Part shown: piece by piece, positions 5,371 through 6,832 of the stretch
Layout: each line of letters begins with the position of its first letter
Position numbering within the stretch: position 1 is the first letter of the stretch
Assembly (NCBI GenBank): GCA_009702955.1
Contig: WLHA01000061.1
Span: 1 to 6,832 of the forward strand
Origin: Actinomycetota bacterium
Lineage (GTDB): Bacteria; Actinomycetota; Acidimicrobiia; IMCC26256
DNA: 6,832 bases
Direction: 5' to 3'
Position numbers and translations under genes: made by a program
The notes under the pieces: model-generated
The model's database searches: none
Seen by the model: only the letters and a program-made list of their open reading frames with translations
What the model was told of the DNA's origin: nothing

Positions 5371-6832
5371 CCGATACTCCAGAACGCCCAACAGATGAGC
5401 GAACACGCCGCCTCGAAAAAGTCGAGAGCATGCGCGCCGCGGGCATCGATCCGTACCCAGTGCGTTTTGATCGCAGCACGACTATCGGTGGCCTACGTGA
5501 GAAGTTTCCAGACCTTGAGGCCGGCACCGAGACCGATGAAGTCGTACGCGTAGCGGGTCGCCTGTTGCTCCTGAGGCGCCAAGGCAAGCTCACTTTTGCA
5601 ACGATGCGTGATGGCTCTGGAGCGGTGCAGCTATTTGTCTCCGAGGCAGAGATAGGAATTGACGGGCACAACGATTTCGACGCGCTTGACCTAGGGGACT
5701 GGGTTGGGGTCGAGGGAGTTGTAATGACAACACGCAAAGGCGAGCTCTCGGTAAAGGTGCGATCTTTCCAGTTGCTCGCAAAGGCTCTGCGCCCTCTCCC
5801 CGATAAGTGGCACGGCCTCTCGGATGTAGATACTCGTTTCCGCCAGAGGTATGTCGATCTAATTGTCAACGAAGAGGCTCGTCGTGTATTTGCGATTCGC
5901 TTCAAGGTAATGGCAGCTATCCGTGAATACCTTGGCTCCCTAGGGTTTATTGAGGTCGAGACTCCAGTACTCCACGATCAGGCCGGTGGAGCAGCAGCGC
6001 GACCATTCCTCACGCACCACAATGCTCTCGACATGGATCTTGTGCTCCGCATAGCTCTCGAGCTGCACCTAAAGCGCTTAATCGTTGCCGGATTCGACAA
6101 GGTCTATGAGATGGGCAGGGTATTTCGAAATGAGGGGCTCTCCACTCGCCACAACCCAGAGTTCACGATGCTTGAGCTCTATGAAGCATTCGTTGACTAT
6201 GGCGAGATGATGACCCTGACCGAAGAGCTAGTTGCGCACTGCGTGATGGTTGCTCTCGGAACAACACAAGTTATTCACGATGGCGAGACGCTTGAGCTAG
6301 CTCCTCCTTGGAGACGCGTCACGCTTCGTGATGCAATCATCGAGCACGCTGGCGTCGACGTACACCCAAGTATGCCCGTTGAGGAAGTGCGCGTTCTCTG
6401 CGACAAGTTTGAGGTGCCTTACGAGAAGTCGTGGGGCTCTGGAAAATTGATGCTCGAGATCTACGAGAAGACAACCGAGCACAAGTTGGTCGGACCAGTA
6501 TTCGTGCTCGATTACCCAAGAGAGGTATCGCCTCTTGCACGCGTACATCGAGATGATTCGACATTGACGGAGCGCTTCGAGGCGATCATTGGCGGCCGCG
6601 AACTAGCAAATGCTTTCAGCGAGTTGAACGACCCAGTTGATCAGCGCGAACGATTTGAGGCACAGGCCCAGCTCCAAGCAGATGGCGACGCGGAGGCTCA
6701 CGGAGTTGACGAAGATTATCTGCGAGCGATTGAGTACGGACTCCCGCCAACCGGTGGTCTCGGTATCGGGATCGACCGGTTAGTGATGCTCATCGCAGGG
6801 GTTGCATCGATTCGCGAGGTAATTCTCTTCCC
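5367..6832 (+). CDS. lysS: LysS, class II lysyl-tRNA synthetase (3' truncated)
   Basis: 488 complete codons are open to the right edge. Family members are about 490-510 residues, so only a short C-terminal piece is missing. The enzyme charges tRNA-Lys with lysine. An N-terminal OB-fold anticodon-binding domain covers about residues 55-140 (VRVAGRLLLLRRQGKLTF is its first strands). The class II catalytic domain follows: FIEVETPVL at 194-202 is motif 1, ARPFLTHHNALDMD at 211-224 is typical of LysRS, FRNEGLSTRHNPEFTMLE at 253-270 is motif 2, and GLPPTGGLGIGIDRLVML at 458-475 is motif 3, with the ATP-binding R471. The Lys-type motifs exclude AspRS and AsnRS, and a GenX/EpmA-like paralogue is unlikely because the OB domain is present. 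GTG 5367 overlaps the coaX stop as GTGA. Placement after coaX matches M. tuberculosis, where lysS lies just beyond coaX. The sequence ends inside the proline codon after ILF. Confidence 0.96.
   Translation, partial: MTDTPERPTDERTRRLEKVESMRAAGIDPYPVRFDRSTTIGGLREKFPDLEAGTETDEVVRVAGRLLLLRRQGKLTFATMRDGSGAVQLFVSEAEIGIDGHNDFDALDLGDWVGVEGVVMTTRKGELSVKVRSFQLLAKALRPLPDKWHGLSDVDTRFRQRYVDLIVNEEARRVFAIRFKVMAAIREYLGSLGFIEVETPVLHDQAGGAAARPFLTHHNALDMDLVLRIALELHLKRLIVAGFDKVYEMGRVFRNEGLSTRHNPEFTMLELYEAFVDYGEMMTLTEELVAHCVMVALGTTQVIHDGETLELAPPWRRVTLRDAIIEHAGVDVHPSMPVEEVRVLCDKFEVPYEKSWGSGKLMLEIYEKTTEHKLVGPVFVLDYPREVSPLARVHRDDSTLTERFEAIIGGRELANAFSELNDPVDQRERFEAQAQLQADGDAEAHGVDEDYLRAIEYGLPPTGGLGIGIDRLVMLIAGVASIREVILF

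Noticed and set aside
5327..5905. 192-codon open frame on the - strand opposite coaX and lysS
   Set aside because: It is a low-complexity, Arg/Ser-rich translation typical of a shadow frame; the opposite strand encodes an unmistakable LysRS N-terminus.
1..6832. Search by eye for CRISPR repeats, insertion sequences, tRNA genes, toxin-antitoxin pairs or other defence-like systems
   Set aside because: The window is almost wholly filled by seven core metabolic or translation genes; no direct-repeat array, terminal inverted repeats, transposase or unexplained long gap was seen.

Overview
The window is a tightly packed stretch of cofactor-biosynthesis genes, all on the + strand. It runs from the 3' end of folK (folate) through a Rossmann/DUF2520 protein, panC (pantothenate), nadB and nadC (NAD) and coaX (CoA) into lysS (lysyl-tRNA synthetase), which is cut by the right edge. 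The order folK - DUF2520 - panC - ... - coaX - lysS is typical of Actinomycetota. Mycobacterium tuberculosis has the same skeleton with panD between panC and coaX. The base composition looks moderate (estimated by eye, not computed), so a high-GC streptomycete or mycobacterium is unlikely. I cannot name the class or genus, and the phylum rests mostly on gene order.

Layout: 1-315 is the C-terminal part of FolK. 316-389 is the only real gap in the window; it holds a hairpin over the folK stop codon, a second small hairpin, and the ribosome binding site of the next gene. 390-1199 encodes the DUF2520 protein, 1196-2113 PanC, 2123-3766 NadB, 3763-4605 NadC, 4606-5370 CoaX, and 5367-6832 LysRS (3' truncated). 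After the gap, junctions are 4-bp overlaps (TTGA, GTGA, GTGA), a 9-bp gap and a 0-bp TAA|ATG junction, so the genes are probably co-transcribed and translationally coupled. Four of the six visible or proposed starts are TTG or GTG.

How the genes work together: NadB oxidises L-aspartate to iminoaspartate, and NadC turns quinolinate into nicotinate mononucleotide; NadA, the step between them, is not in the window. PanC joins pantoate and beta-alanine into pantothenate, and CoaX phosphorylates pantothenate, the first step to CoA. The DUF2520 protein has the layout of an NAD(P)-dependent dehydrogenase and sits directly before panC, so it is a candidate ketopantoate reductase. panB and panD are absent here. 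FolK supplies the folate branch; folate is also the one-carbon donor for the PanB reaction. LysRS is a housekeeping gene at the end of the cluster.

I found no mobile element, CRISPR array, tRNA, rRNA or defence-like system. This is an ordinary core-metabolism region. The points worth a second look are the DUF2520 protein, the missing panD and nadA, and the structured folK/DUF2520 junction.
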